A stretch of 46,158 nt of DNA from positions 1-46,158 of the forward strand of contig JAVCCJ010000069.1 in NCBI GenBank assembly GCA_030765585.1. Direction: 5' to 3'. Below the pieces are notes generated by a model, which worked only from the letters and a program-made list of their open reading frames with translations, did no database searches and had not been told where the DNA came from. The position numbers were made by a program, and so were the translations under genes. This document shows, piece by piece, positions 17,847 through 26,807 of this stretch. Source of the stretch: Candidatus Zapsychrus exili. Lineage in GTDB: Bacteria > Omnitrophota > Gorgyraeia > Zapsychrales > Zapsychraceae. How positions within the stretch are numbered: the first letter of the stretch is position 1; every line of letters begins with the position of its first letter.

Positions 17847-18780
17847 AAGTAAATTCCATTAGTTTAATACATAATTGATTAAAGTTTAATCCAAATTCCT
17901 TTGCCGCCTTAGGCAAAAGACTTGTTGAAGTAAAACCTGGTATAGTATTTACCTCGAGCACATAACCTATATTATCTTTAGATAATATAAAGTCTACTCT
18001 TGAAAAATCACTACATCCAAGCGCTCTATGCGCTTTAAGTGCTTGTTCTTTAATCGTATCTGCAGTGTTCACTGAAATCTCTGCAGGCACAATATAATTT
18101 GTCATACCTTCCTTATATTTTGCAGCAAAATCAAAAAAATCTCTTTTTGTAGAGATTTCAACAATCGGAAGAGCGATATCTCCTAAAACTCCTACGGTTA
18201 TTTCTCTTCCCTCAATAAAATCTTCAACCAAAGCTCTATTTGAATACTCCCAGGCTAAATTCAACGCATCAGTTAATTGACTCTTTTCAGTTACTTTGCT
18301 TATTCCTATACTTGAGCCTTCAGACGAAGGTTTCACCATACAAGGGAAAACATTCCATTGCCTCAATATTTCTTCTTCCATCAGACAATCATCTTTAGAC
18401 AAGCTAATATATTTAGGAATAGGAATACCTTCTTTCTTAAATATATCTTGTGATAATTCTTTATCAAACGCTATACAAGACGCCTCTTTAGATGAACCAA
18501 CATAACAAATATCTAAATTATCAAGAATTCCCTGTATTTTACCATCTTCTCCAAGTTTTCCATGAAGAGCAATAAAACTTAAATCTATATTAGAATCTAA
18601 TATATTTTTTTCTATTTCACTATCAATGCTGCTTGTAATATCTAAGGCTAAGCAATCACATCCTTCTTCTTTTAATGCTTCATAAATTGCTTTTCCTGAC
18701 TTTAAAGATATGTCTCTCTCCGAAGAATATCCTCCCATAAGAACACCAATTTTTCCAAATTTATCAATATTATTACTCAT
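17800..18780 (-). CDS. ddl: D-alanine--D-alanine ligase
   Basis: Ddl joins two D-alanines using ATP to make the dipeptide that MurF adds to the peptidoglycan precursor. KIGVLMGGYSSERDISLKSG opens the ATP-grasp protein, and the later motifs PCMVKPSSEGSSIGISKV, VEDFIEGREITVGVLG and LEVNTIPGFTSTSLLPKAA are all intact. I place the start at the ATG 18778-18780, 8 bases after the murC stop. An alternative TTG at 18799-18801 would overlap murC by 14 bases and has a ribosome site too close to it. MurB, which often lies between murC and ddl, is absent. Confidence 0.94.
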   Translation of the reverse strand: MSNNIDKFGKIGVLMGGYSSERDISLKSGKAIYEALKEEGCDCLALDITSSIDSEIEKNILDSNIDLSFIALHGKLGEDGKIQGILDNLDICYVGSSKEASCIAFDKELSQDIFKKEGIPIPKYISLSKDDCLMEEEILRQWNVFPCMVKPSSEGSSIGISKVTEKSQLTDALNLAWEYSNRALVEDFIEGREITVGVLGDIALPIVEISTKRDFFDFAAKYKEGMTNYIVPAEISVNTADTIKEQALKAHRALGCSDFSRVDFILSKDNIGYVLEVNTIPGFTSTSLLPKAAKEFGLNFNQLCIKLMEFTYAKKKKKTSNTVVGN

Positions 18781-18787
18781 TGTCTGC

Positions 18788-20167
18788 CTAACTAGAAACA
18801 ACTTCCTGTTTAATTAAAAATTTCTTTCTATTCACAAATTCTTTTGAAATATTTGTTATGTCTCCTGCACCAAGTGTCATAACGATATCACCTTCTTCTG
18901 CAATATCAATCAAACGCTCTATAATATCATCTTTTTTTAAGTAAGTAGCATTTGGATTATTTTCTTTGATTGCATCAACTAACTTTTCAGATGTAATCCC
19001 ATCAATTGAACTCTCACTCGCCGCATATATATCTGTAACAATTAATTGATCACAATCATAAAAGCTTGTCTTAAATTCATCAAATAAAAATTTTGTCCTA
19101 GAATATCTATGAGGCTGAAAAACAACAATTAACTTATTTTGTTTTAAATTATTTGCTGTTTTTAACGTTTCTTTTATTTCTGTTGGATGATGACCATAAT
19201 CATCGACAATTTTAATGCCACCTATATCTGCTATAAGTTCAAAACGCCTTGAAACTCCAGAGAAGCTATTAAAACTAGAGCTTATTGTGTCAAAATCTAT
19301 TTCCAAACTTAAACCTAAAGAAATACAAGCCAAAGCATTAAGTATGTTATGCCTGCCGGGAGTTCTTAAAACAACTCTTCCTAAATCTTCAGCTTCATAC
19401 ACACAATTAAAGCTGGAAGAGAAATTATCAAATTCTATATTGTTTGCATAAACATCACAATCGTTACAAAATCCATATGTCTTATATGTGCGTCCACTTG
19501 CTTTAAGAAGAGTCATCAAATTTTTATCTTCGCCAAACGCAATAATAAGCCCATCATCTTTTGTTTTATCAATAAAATTCCTATAGGCATCTAATACGCT
19601 ATTAAAATCTTTATAATAATCTACATGTTCAAAATCAACATTTGTAATAATTGAAAAGTCTGGAATAAATTTAAGGAACGATCCATCGCTTTCATCTACC
19701 TCTGATACAAAATATTTTCCTTCACCAAGTCTTGCATTAGATGATATTTGATTGATTATACCTCCGACTGCAATTGTCGGTTTTAAATCAGCTTCAATAA
19801 GCAAGTTTGATATCATCGACGATGTTGTTGTCTTGCCGTGTGCACCAGCAACAGTAATTGCAATATGATCTTTCATCAAATCAGCTAATAACTCTGCTCT
19901 TTGTTTGATATCAATACCTCTTTGTTTTGCTTCTAGTAACTCAACATTATCGTCTCTAATAGCAGAAGAAAAAATAACCGAATCAGCCCCTTCAATGTTT
20001 TTTGCATCATGTCCAATAAAAATAGCTGCGCCTTTAGATTTTAACTTATCTATCATGCTATTCTCTCTGACATCAGAACCACTTACAGCGTAGCCCTTGT
20101 CAATAAGAAGCACTGCAAGCGCCCCCATACCTATTCCACCAATACCAATAAAATGACAATGTTTCAT
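18788..20167 (-). CDS. murC: UDP-N-acetylmuramate--L-alanine ligase
   Basis: MurC adds L-alanine to UDP-N-acetylmuramic acid, the first peptide step of peptidoglycan synthesis. The N-terminal CHFIGIGGIGMGALA binds the nucleotide sugar; AGAHGKTTTSSMI is the P-loop; the DDYGHHPTEI segment is the MurC-specific motif; VFQPHRYSRTK lies in the C-terminal domain. I choose the ATG at 20165-20167, which overlaps the TGA of the upstream metallopeptidase as ATGA, over a TTG eight codons earlier. The cluster position between murG and ddl is standard apart from the inserted peptidase gene. Confidence 0.96.
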   Translation of the reverse strand: MKHCHFIGIGGIGMGALAVLLIDKGYAVSGSDVRENSMIDKLKSKGAAIFIGHDAKNIEGADSVIFSSAIRDDNVELLEAKQRGIDIKQRAELLADLMKDHIAITVAGAHGKTTTSSMISNLLIEADLKPTIAVGGIINQISSNARLGEGKYFVSEVDESDGSFLKFIPDFSIITNVDFEHVDYYKDFNSVLDAYRNFIDKTKDDGLIIAFGEDKNLMTLLKASGRTYKTYGFCNDCDVYANNIEFDNFSSSFNCVYEAEDLGRVVLRTPGRHNILNALACISLGLSLEIDFDTISSSFNSFSGVSRRFELIADIGGIKIVDDYGHHPTEIKETLKTANNLKQNKLIVVFQPHRYSRTKFLFDEFKTSFYDCDQLIVTDIYAASESSIDGITSEKLVDAIKENNPNATYLKKDDIIERLIDIAEEGDIVMTLGAGDITNISKEFVNRKKFLIKQEVVSS

Positions 20168-20949
20168 TTTCTTTCTAAATAATTTAACCAAGCTTTATTA
20201 AGTCTTTTGAGATTATTAAATCTAGGATAAATAGATTCTAAAGTCCATTCAAAAGGACGACCTTTTTCTAACGCTCTGCAAAATCTAACAAATTTTAACT
20301 TACCTAAATCATTAATCATATAATTTACTATACTCGCAGATTCTGCATAAAAAAGATTTATAGTAGCCTGGTCTGTCTTTCTATACAATTTTAAATTTGT
20401 AAGTTCGTCTAGCGGTATAAATCTCTCATCATCTATTGCCTCTTTTACAGCCTTATGTGCGCCCCACCTTCTTGCTTTTTCCTGATACATTGCAATACCT
20501 TCTTCAAACCACTGCGGAGCCTCTGCTTTAAATCCTACAAACTCTCTAAATATAATATGACCTAATTCATGAGGAAGAACTGAATCAAAGAAACCATGCG
20601 CTGCAGGAAAAGTACGAATAGTTTTTGATTTAGCAAAAGCTAAACCATGCGACCACGGAGCACGCGTTGCAGCCTTTTTATAATCATCGGCGTCATTATA
20701 AATATAAATTTTTGCTCTTTCGTCCCAAGTCCAACCTTTATAACGAACAAAACCTAAATTTTTTGAGATCTCATCATAATACTCTTCTGCTGCCTCTTCT
20801 ACCGCATAAACAAACTCTTCAGGAGCTTCTTTATAATAAATAATAAAATGTCTTTTCTTGTATTCTTTCCAAACTCCTTTTGCAAAAGAAAATTTGCCTA
20901 TAAAAAATAATAATAAAACGATACATATTAATAAGATTTTCTTTTTCAT
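20164..20949 (-). CDS. Secreted gluzincin-type zinc metallopeptidase inside the dcw cluster
   Basis: The 261-residue protein has a signal peptide (hydrophobic 5-20, likely cut after SFA at 23) and a peptidase MA-like domain. The zinc site is HELGH (His127, Glu128, His131) with the third ligand in WFEEGIAMY (Glu150), so catalysis looks intact. It would act outside the inner membrane. Its start overlaps the murG stop and its stop overlaps the murC start, both as ATGA, so it is translationally coupled to two peptidoglycan genes. This is not a standard dcw member. A role in processing a division or envelope protein is a guess from context. Confidence 0.85.
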   Translation of the reverse strand: MKKKILLICIVLLLFFIGKFSFAKGVWKEYKKRHFIIYYKEAPEEFVYAVEEAAEEYYDEISKNLGFVRYKGWTWDERAKIYIYNDADDYKKAATRAPWSHGLAFAKSKTIRTFPAAHGFFDSVLPHELGHIIFREFVGFKAEAPQWFEEGIAMYQEKARRWGAHKAVKEAIDDERFIPLDELTNLKLYRKTDQATINLFYAESASIVNYMINDLGKLKFVRFCRALEKGRPFEWTLESIYPRFNNLKRLNKAWLNYLERK

Positions 20950-21950
20950 TTTACAAGTCCAATAATTTCCTTAGCCAAGTTATCTGCTGCATCAGAAAAA
21001 GATAACTCTTCAAATAATTGACTATATTTACCAAAAGAGGGTTGTCTGCTTATCATATCACATATATTTTCTACTAAAACTTGACTTCTTAAATTCTTTT
21101 CATCAATTAATTTAGCCAAATTTCTTGAAACCAATATATCTGCATTAGCCTTTTGATGGTTCTTTATTGCATGTGGATAAGGAATAAGGACTGAAGGCAA
21201 TTTAAAAAGCAAAACTTCAGATATTGTTGCAGCACCTGCGCGAGATACAACCAAGTCAGCTGCAGAATAAGCATATTCCATTTCATATAAAAATTTAGCT
21301 ATAAAGAATTTTACACCCAAAGTAGCGTACTTCTCCTTTAAAGCATCAAAATCTTCTTTGCCTGATAAATGAATTACCTGAATATCAAATTTACTTCTTA
21401 TTTCATTTACGGATTCAATAAATTCTAAATTAATACGCTTACTTCCTTGGCTTCCACCAACAACTAAAATAGTATACTTGTTATTATCCAATCCAAAATA
21501 TTCTAGAGCTTTTTGCCTGTCTATTGTATTCTTTATATTGGCCGGACATCCTGTTAAAACAGTCTTTTTCTCGTTAAAATACTTAAAACTATCTTTAAAG
21601 GTTACTGCAATTCTTTTAACTATCTTAGAGAGAACTTTATTCGCTCGTCCAGAAAGTACATTCTGTTCATGAATCATTGTTGGGATTCCTAGTAGTGATG
21701 CTAAAAATACAGGATAAAAAGATGCATATCCTCCAAACCCTAAGACAGCATCAGGTCTATACTCTATTAAAGTTTTAAATGACGAAAAAATCGGCTCTAT
21801 ATATCTTTTAAAAAATAAAAATTTAGTACCTTTCTTGACAGAGTGCCCAACAAGCAAAGTATCGCAACCTTTCTCTTTTAATTTCTCTTCAACTTTTAAA
21901 GCAGGAAAAAGATGACCACCTGTCCCTCATGCTGCTAAAATAATTTTCAT
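20946..21950 (-). CDS. murG: MurG (lipid II synthase) with an in-frame TGA at codon 8
   Basis: MurG transfers GlcNAc from UDP-GlcNAc to lipid I at the inner face of the membrane. The body of the protein is intact: GFGGYASFYPVFLA, TMIHEQNVLSGRANK, ILVVGGSQGSKRIN, VVSRAGAATISEVL, LIPYPHAIKNHQKANA. The expected ATG at 21948-21950, 6 bases after ftsW, reads MKIILAA, then TGA (21927-21929), then GTGGHLFPALKVEEKLKEK. The stop stands exactly where the first glycine of the conserved GGTGGH loop belongs; GGA to TGA is one base. The longest uninterrupted frame starts at a TTG (21855-21857) and would lack this loop, so it would probably be inactive. Sequencing error, recent nonsense mutation or local recoding are the options. 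Confidence 0.9.
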
Positions 21951-21956
21951 ACTTTC

Positions 21957-23054
21957 TTATTCTCCGTAAAGATCTTCTACTCTAGAAATATTAAGCAGTA
22001 ATCCCACTGCTACCATATTAAATACCAACGCAGAACCTCCATAGCTTATAAACGGTAGCGGTAGCCCCTTAGTAGGAAGCGCACCTATACTTACACCAAT
22101 ATTTATCATAGCCTGTAAGCCCAACATTAAAACAATTCCAATTCCTAAATAATACCCAAAAGGATCATTAGTACGTTTTACAATTCTTGCGCCTTGCCAA
22201 ATAAAAGCAATAAACAAAAACACAACAACCAATGTCCCCAATAGCCCTACTTCTTCTCCAATAATTGATAATATAAAATCAGTATGCGCAGCCGGAAGAT
22301 AAAATAATTTTTGTACACTTTTTCCTAAGCCGACGCCAAGTATTCCTCCTGACCCTAAAGCAATTTGTGATTGAGACAATTGAAAGCCCGATCCTAAACT
22401 ATCTTTCCAAGGATCTATAAAAGCGACGATTCTTCTTAAACGATACGGGACCTTAACTACCAAGAAATATAAAGCAGGCACTAATAATGTCATCAAAACA
22501 GCCATATATGATGTTTTTATCCCCGATATAAACATCATAATCAAAACTATACTTGCTATTAAGACCGAGTTTCCCAAATCTGGCTGCTTAACAACCAAAA
22601 GACAAACCACACCTAATACTAAAATAGGAGGAACAAATCCAACCCAAAATCTTGTTATCTTGCTTTGTTTTCTCGACAAGAAATCTGCAACATAGATTAA
22701 GGTAGTTAATTTTGCAAATTCAGAAGGCTGAAAACTAAATGGTCCAACCTTAAACCAACGCCTTGCGCCAAAACTTGCTTTGCCAATGCTAGGAATAAGA
22801 ACTAAAGCAAGTAAAAGAATTGTAAAAAGCATTAGAGGTTTTGAAAATCTCTTAAGCTCCCTATAATCAAAAAACATCGTAAAGCCCATCAAAACAAAAC
22901 CAAAACATAAAAACAAAATATGTCTATTTAAGAAATAAGAGCTATCTCCTATTTCTTTAAGAGCATAAATTCCACTTGAGCTATAAATCATTGTAATGCC
23001 AATACTAATAAGGCAAGCAACAATAGCTGCAATAGATATCCTAATATTTCTCAC
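21957..23054 (-). CDS. ftsW: Septal peptidoglycan polymerase FtsW
   Basis: This is a SEDS-family integral membrane protein of 365 residues and about ten membrane segments, which polymerises lipid II at the septum with its partner FtsI. FQPSEFAKL, GSGFQLSQSQIALGSGG, LPAAHTDFILSIIGEEVG and LPFISYGGSAL are the family's conserved loops. FtsW rather than RodA is chosen from its place between murD and murG. The start is GTG (23052-23054), 3 bases after the murD stop; an overlapping ATG is out of frame. Confidence 0.94.
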   Translation of the reverse strand: MRNIRISIAAIVACLISIGITMIYSSSGIYALKEIGDSSYFLNRHILFLCFGFVLMGFTMFFDYRELKRFSKPLMLFTILLLALVLIPSIGKASFGARRWFKVGPFSFQPSEFAKLTTLIYVADFLSRKQSKITRFWVGFVPPILVLGVVCLLVVKQPDLGNSVLIASIVLIMMFISGIKTSYMAVLMTLLVPALYFLVVKVPYRLRRIVAFIDPWKDSLGSGFQLSQSQIALGSGGILGVGLGKSVQKLFYLPAAHTDFILSIIGEEVGLLGTLVVVFLFIAFIWQGARIVKRTNDPFGYYLGIGIVLMLGLQAMINIGVSIGALPTKGLPLPFISYGGSALVFNMVAVGLLLNISRVEDLYGE

Positions 23055-23057
23055 GCA

Positions 23058-24344
23058 TTAAACCTTTATCTTGTTTACTATTTCCTTAAAAACTCTGCCT
23101 CTATGTTCAAAATTATCAAACATATCAAAACTTGCGCACATAGGACTTAGCAAGACCACATCACCTTCTGATGCACTATCTAAAGACTTTTTGACCGCAT
23201 CTTCTAAGCTGTCACAATCTACCACTTCTACAACATCAGAAAATGTATCTATTAACTTTTCTTTCGCCTCTCCAATTACAAACATTTTCTTAACACAATC
23301 TTTGACCAAATCTTTTAATGGATTAAAATCAATATTTTTATCTCTACCGCCTGCTATCATCAAAATTGGTTTAGCTGTATTATTTAATGCCCAGCGACCA
23401 GACTCAGCGGTAGTTGCCTTTGAATCATTTATAAAATCAACTCCAGATATAGTTCTTGTCAGCTCTAATCTGTGTTCAACTCCTTTAAAATTTTTAAAGA
23501 CTTCTATGCAAACTTGCCCTTCTATATTAAGCGTCTCTGCAACCCTTAACACAGCCAAATGATTAGGATTTTTAACATCTAGAAAATGATCATTAAAATA
23601 TACAACTTTTGATTTTATTTCAGATTCTAAGGCTTTTAGCCTTTCATCTTTAAAATTCAATACTGCAAAATCTTGCGTGTCTTGATTGAGAAAAATTTGC
23701 TTCTTTGCATTAAAATACTCATTTAAATCTTTATGTCTATCTAAATGGTTCTGATTAAAATTCAAAAACACAGAAATATACGGTTTAAAACCTTTTATAC
23801 AATCTTTAGTTGGATTTAAAGAAAGAGACTCCAATTGAAACGAACTTACTTCAAGAACTATAAAATTTTTAGTCTCTGGATCTAATACATGGCTAGAAAA
23901 AGGCGATCCCACATTGCCGCAAAGACAAGCTTTATAACCAGCCTCGACTAAAACTTCACTTATCAAAGTAGATACTGTTGTCTTTCCATTACTACCAGTT
24001 ATTGCAATAATTGGTTTCTGACAAAACTGATATGCAAATTCTATCTCACCTAAAACCAAGATATCTTTATCCCTTGCCCACTTAACAACATCAGAGTCAA
24101 AACGAACTCCTGGACTCAACACAACTAGGTCACTATCCTCTATAAATTCTTTTGTGTGTTCACCTTCCTCTAGAGAAATATCATTCTCTTTAATCCAATC
24201 TCTTGTATCTTTATCTAAAAATGGACTTATTGCTTTATCTGTTATTTTAACAACTGCACAAAAATTATTTGCAAGATAGGCTGACGCTATACCACTTTTT
24301 TGAGCTCCTATAATTGTTACTCTTTTATTAGCTATATCCAACAT
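23058..24344 (-). CDS. murD: UDP-N-acetylmuramoyl-L-alanine--D-glutamate ligase
   Basis: MurD adds D-glutamate to the growing peptide. The 428-residue protein has the P-loop AITGSNGKTTVSTL, LEVSSFQLE (a MurD hallmark), NFNQNHLDRH with the metal-binding histidine, GVEHRLEL, and FINDSKATTAESGRWAL. LSPMCASFDMFDNFEHRGRVF near the end is the C-terminal MurD motif. The ATG lies 6 bases after the mraY stop. The order mraY-murD-ftsW-murG is the standard one. Confidence 0.96.
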   Translation of the reverse strand: MLDIANKRVTIIGAQKSGIASAYLANNFCAVVKITDKAISPFLDKDTRDWIKENDISLEEGEHTKEFIEDSDLVVLSPGVRFDSDVVKWARDKDILVLGEIEFAYQFCQKPIIAITGSNGKTTVSTLISEVLVEAGYKACLCGNVGSPFSSHVLDPETKNFIVLEVSSFQLESLSLNPTKDCIKGFKPYISVFLNFNQNHLDRHKDLNEYFNAKKQIFLNQDTQDFAVLNFKDERLKALESEIKSKVVYFNDHFLDVKNPNHLAVLRVAETLNIEGQVCIEVFKNFKGVEHRLELTRTISGVDFINDSKATTAESGRWALNNTAKPILMIAGGRDKNIDFNPLKDLVKDCVKKMFVIGEAKEKLIDTFSDVVEVVDCDSLEDAVKKSLDSASEGDVVLLSPMCASFDMFDNFEHRGRVFKEIVNKIKV

Positions 24345-24350
24345 ATTTTA

Positions 24351-25436
24351 CTATCGAATCTTAAGCGTCATTAAGGCTATAGTGGCAAGAATTATTGCTA
24401 ATATCCAAAAGCGAATAATAATCTTGGACTCTTTCCAGCCTGACAATTGTAGATGATGATGAAGCGGAGAAACTTTAAATATTTTCTTACCTCGAGTCTT
24501 CACAGATAAAATCTGCAGTATTACAGACAAACATTCAATAACAAAAACTCCCCCAATAATAACCAAAAGAAGCTCTTTCTTTATCATAATAGCTATTATG
24601 CCAAGTGTTCCACCTAGTGGCAAAGAACCTACGTCACCCATAAAAATGGTAGCAGGATGACAGTTAAACCACAGAAATCCTAAGCTTGCGCCTACTATTG
24701 CAATGCAAAATATCGACAATTCTCCAGCTCCAGATATAAAAGGTATAAAAAGATACTCACTAAAATTAATGTGGCCAGTAATATAGCTCAATATAGCCAA
24801 CGCCATGCCCAAAATCATAACACAACCTATCGCAAGGCCATCTAATCCATCTGTTAAGTTAACAGCATTGGATGTGCCAATCACAACAATTGCAATAAAC
24901 GGAATATAAAATATCCCTAAATCTAAAATTAAATGTTTAAAAAATGGAAAGCTTAACTTTGTTGAAGTGTCTGGATTAAAATATACATACGATCCTATAA
25001 AACAACCTAACATTATTTGCCAAATTAATTTGGTACGTATCTTAAGGCCTCTTTGGCCTTTTCTTTTAAGTTTAATATAGTCATCAATAAAGCCCAACAC
25101 AGTTAGCCAGAGACAAGTAAAGATGGCAAGAAGAATATATCTATTACTTAAATCAGCCCACAGTAAAACTGATATCAAAATACTTCCTATAACAAAAAGT
25201 CCTCCCATTGTAGGAGTTCCTTCTTTAGGCTCATTAAATTTATCTAAATCAGGACAATCTTCTCTTTTTGCTATTTCTTGTATCTTATGTCCTTTTAGCT
25301 TACGTATAAAAAATGGTCCGAAAATCAAACAGATAAAAAAAGTTGTTATTCCAGCCATTGCTGCGCGGAAGGTTATATAGCGAAAAATATTAAGGCCAAA
25401 AAATACATCTTTAAATTGTGACAAATAATAAAACAT
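24351..25436 (-). CDS. mraY: Phospho-N-acetylmuramoyl-pentapeptide transferase
   Basis: MraY moves phospho-MurNAc-pentapeptide from UDP to undecaprenyl phosphate, making lipid I. The 361-residue polytopic membrane protein has EGTPTMGG, FIDDYIK, the catalytic NLTDGLDG, FMGDVGSLPLGG and the cytoplasmic PLHHHLQLSGW with its triple histidine. All aspartates required in the family are present. It starts 12 bases after the murF stop. Confidence 0.96.
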   Translation of the reverse strand: MFYYLSQFKDVFFGLNIFRYITFRAAMAGITTFFICLIFGPFFIRKLKGHKIQEIAKREDCPDLDKFNEPKEGTPTMGGLFVIGSILISVLLWADLSNRYILLAIFTCLWLTVLGFIDDYIKLKRKGQRGLKIRTKLIWQIMLGCFIGSYVYFNPDTSTKLSFPFFKHLILDLGIFYIPFIAIVVIGTSNAVNLTDGLDGLAIGCVMILGMALAILSYITGHINFSEYLFIPFISGAGELSIFCIAIVGASLGFLWFNCHPATIFMGDVGSLPLGGTLGIIAIMIKKELLLVIIGGVFVIECLSVILQILSVKTRGKKIFKVSPLHHHLQLSGWKESKIIIRFWILAIILATIALMTLKIR

Positions 25437-25448
25437 TTATTTCTTTCC

Positions 25449-26807
25449 TCACTTTACTTTCATCAAGAATTCTACTATTCTTTCCATTTTCATTGCTCGA
25501 GAACCTTTAACCAATATTACATCGCCCTTAGAACATTCTTTCTTCAGTATTTTCTTTATACCAGATACTGTCGCCTCATGATAAATTATAATACGAGACT
25601 GCATCTTAAGAGCTTTATTTATTTGTTTAGAATGCTTACCTGTTGTAATAAGAATATCTATATCAGACTTGGATATTTGCTTACCCGCAAGCTCATGAAG
25701 AGCCGCTGACCTCTTCCCTAATTCTAGCATATCAGCGCATACAAATATCTTCTTACCGCGAGTTTTAAAAGAAGACAAAGTATCAACAGCACTTTTTAAT
25801 GATACTGGATTAGAATTATAAGTATCGTCAATTATGCAAAGTCCGCTCTTTTTTACAATCTTTTGACGGCCAGCACAAAGCTTTAATGCTTTTGAATTAA
25901 TATTAATATTATTATAGCTAATATTAAACAATCGGCCACAACAAATTGCAGCTAATGCATTGTATATATTGTGTTGTGCTAACTCGTTTAAAGAAAAGCT
26001 TTTAGAACTCACGTTAAAAGATAATTTACGATTATCTTTGATTTGTATATTATGTGCCTTATAATCGGCGTCATTATTAATCCCGTAAGAGATAATATTT
26101 TGGGTTATCTCCTTATCACATATTTTGCTTAAATACTTATCATCAGAATTTAATATTACGATTCCATTCTTCTTCGCATTCTTAATAAGTTTAAACTTTT
26201 CGTTAAAAACACCTGTCGTTGTTTTCAACTTCTCTAAATGCGACTCGCCTATATTTGTAAATATACAGACATCTGGCTTTGCAATCCTGCTTAAATAACT
26301 AATATCTCCAGGAGAATTTGTTCCTACTTCAAGCACAATAACTTGATGAGACTTATTGGCAGCAAGTAGAGTTAACGGAAGGCCAAATTGATTATTCTCT
26401 GATTTTTTATTTTTCAACACTTTGCATTTTAAGGATAAAACAGATGCTATCATTTCTTTTGTCGTTGTTTTACCTGTACTACCTGTTACAGCTATAACAG
26501 GTATATTAAATTTGCTTCTATAGAAACGCGCTATTTGACCCAATGCAATTGTAGTATCTTTAACGAGAATGGCTTTAAGACACTTCTTAAAACAAGCTTT
26601 TTGAGATACAATGCAACAACTAGCTCCTTTTCTAAGAGCTGAACCTACAAAATTATGTCCGTCGTAATTTTTACCTTTTATGGCAATAAACAAATCTCCC
26701 TTTTTTATCTTTCTAGAATCTATAGACACACCTTTAATATTCAAAGGCTTATCTAGCTTTGACGATATCGGTTTTATTGTTTTTATAATTTCAGCTGCTG
26801 TTAACAT
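25449..26807 (-). CDS. murF: UDP-N-acetylmuramoyl-tripeptide--D-alanyl-D-alanine ligase
   Basis: MurF attaches the D-Ala-D-Ala made by Ddl. The protein has the N-terminal IDSRKIKKGDLFIAIKG, the P-loop VTGSTGKTTTKEMI, EVGTNSPGDISYLS (MurF signature), NIGESHLEKL and IDDTYNSNPVSLKSAVD. I place the start at the ATG 26805-26807, which has GGAG 9 bases upstream, giving about 452 residues and a 17-base overlap with murE. An earlier ATG adds 16 residues that only read through the end of murE. Confidence 0.95.
   Translation of the reverse strand: MLTAAEIIKTIKPISSKLDKPLNIKGVSIDSRKIKKGDLFIAIKGKNYDGHNFVGSALRKGASCCIVSQKACFKKCLKAILVKDTTIALGQIARFYRSKFNIPVIAVTGSTGKTTTKEMIASVLSLKCKVLKNKKSENNQFGLPLTLLAANKSHQVIVLEVGTNSPGDISYLSRIAKPDVCIFTNIGESHLEKLKTTTGVFNEKFKLIKNAKKNGIVILNSDDKYLSKICDKEITQNIISYGINNDADYKAHNIQIKDNRKLSFNVSSKSFSLNELAQHNIYNALAAICCGRLFNISYNNININSKALKLCAGRQKIVKKSGLCIIDDTYNSNPVSLKSAVDTLSSFKTRGKKIFVCADMLELGKRSAALHELAGKQISKSDIDILITTGKHSKQINKALKMQSRIIIYHEATVSGIKKILKKECSKGDVILVKGSRAMKMERIVEFLMKVK

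Noticed and set aside
20164-26793. Genome-wide reassignment of TGA to an amino acid, suggested by the in-frame TGA in murG and at the polyprotein break.
   Set aside because: TGA ends murE, murF, ribE, murG and the metallopeptidase, and the last two form ATGA overlaps with the next gene. A global recoding would extend all of these.
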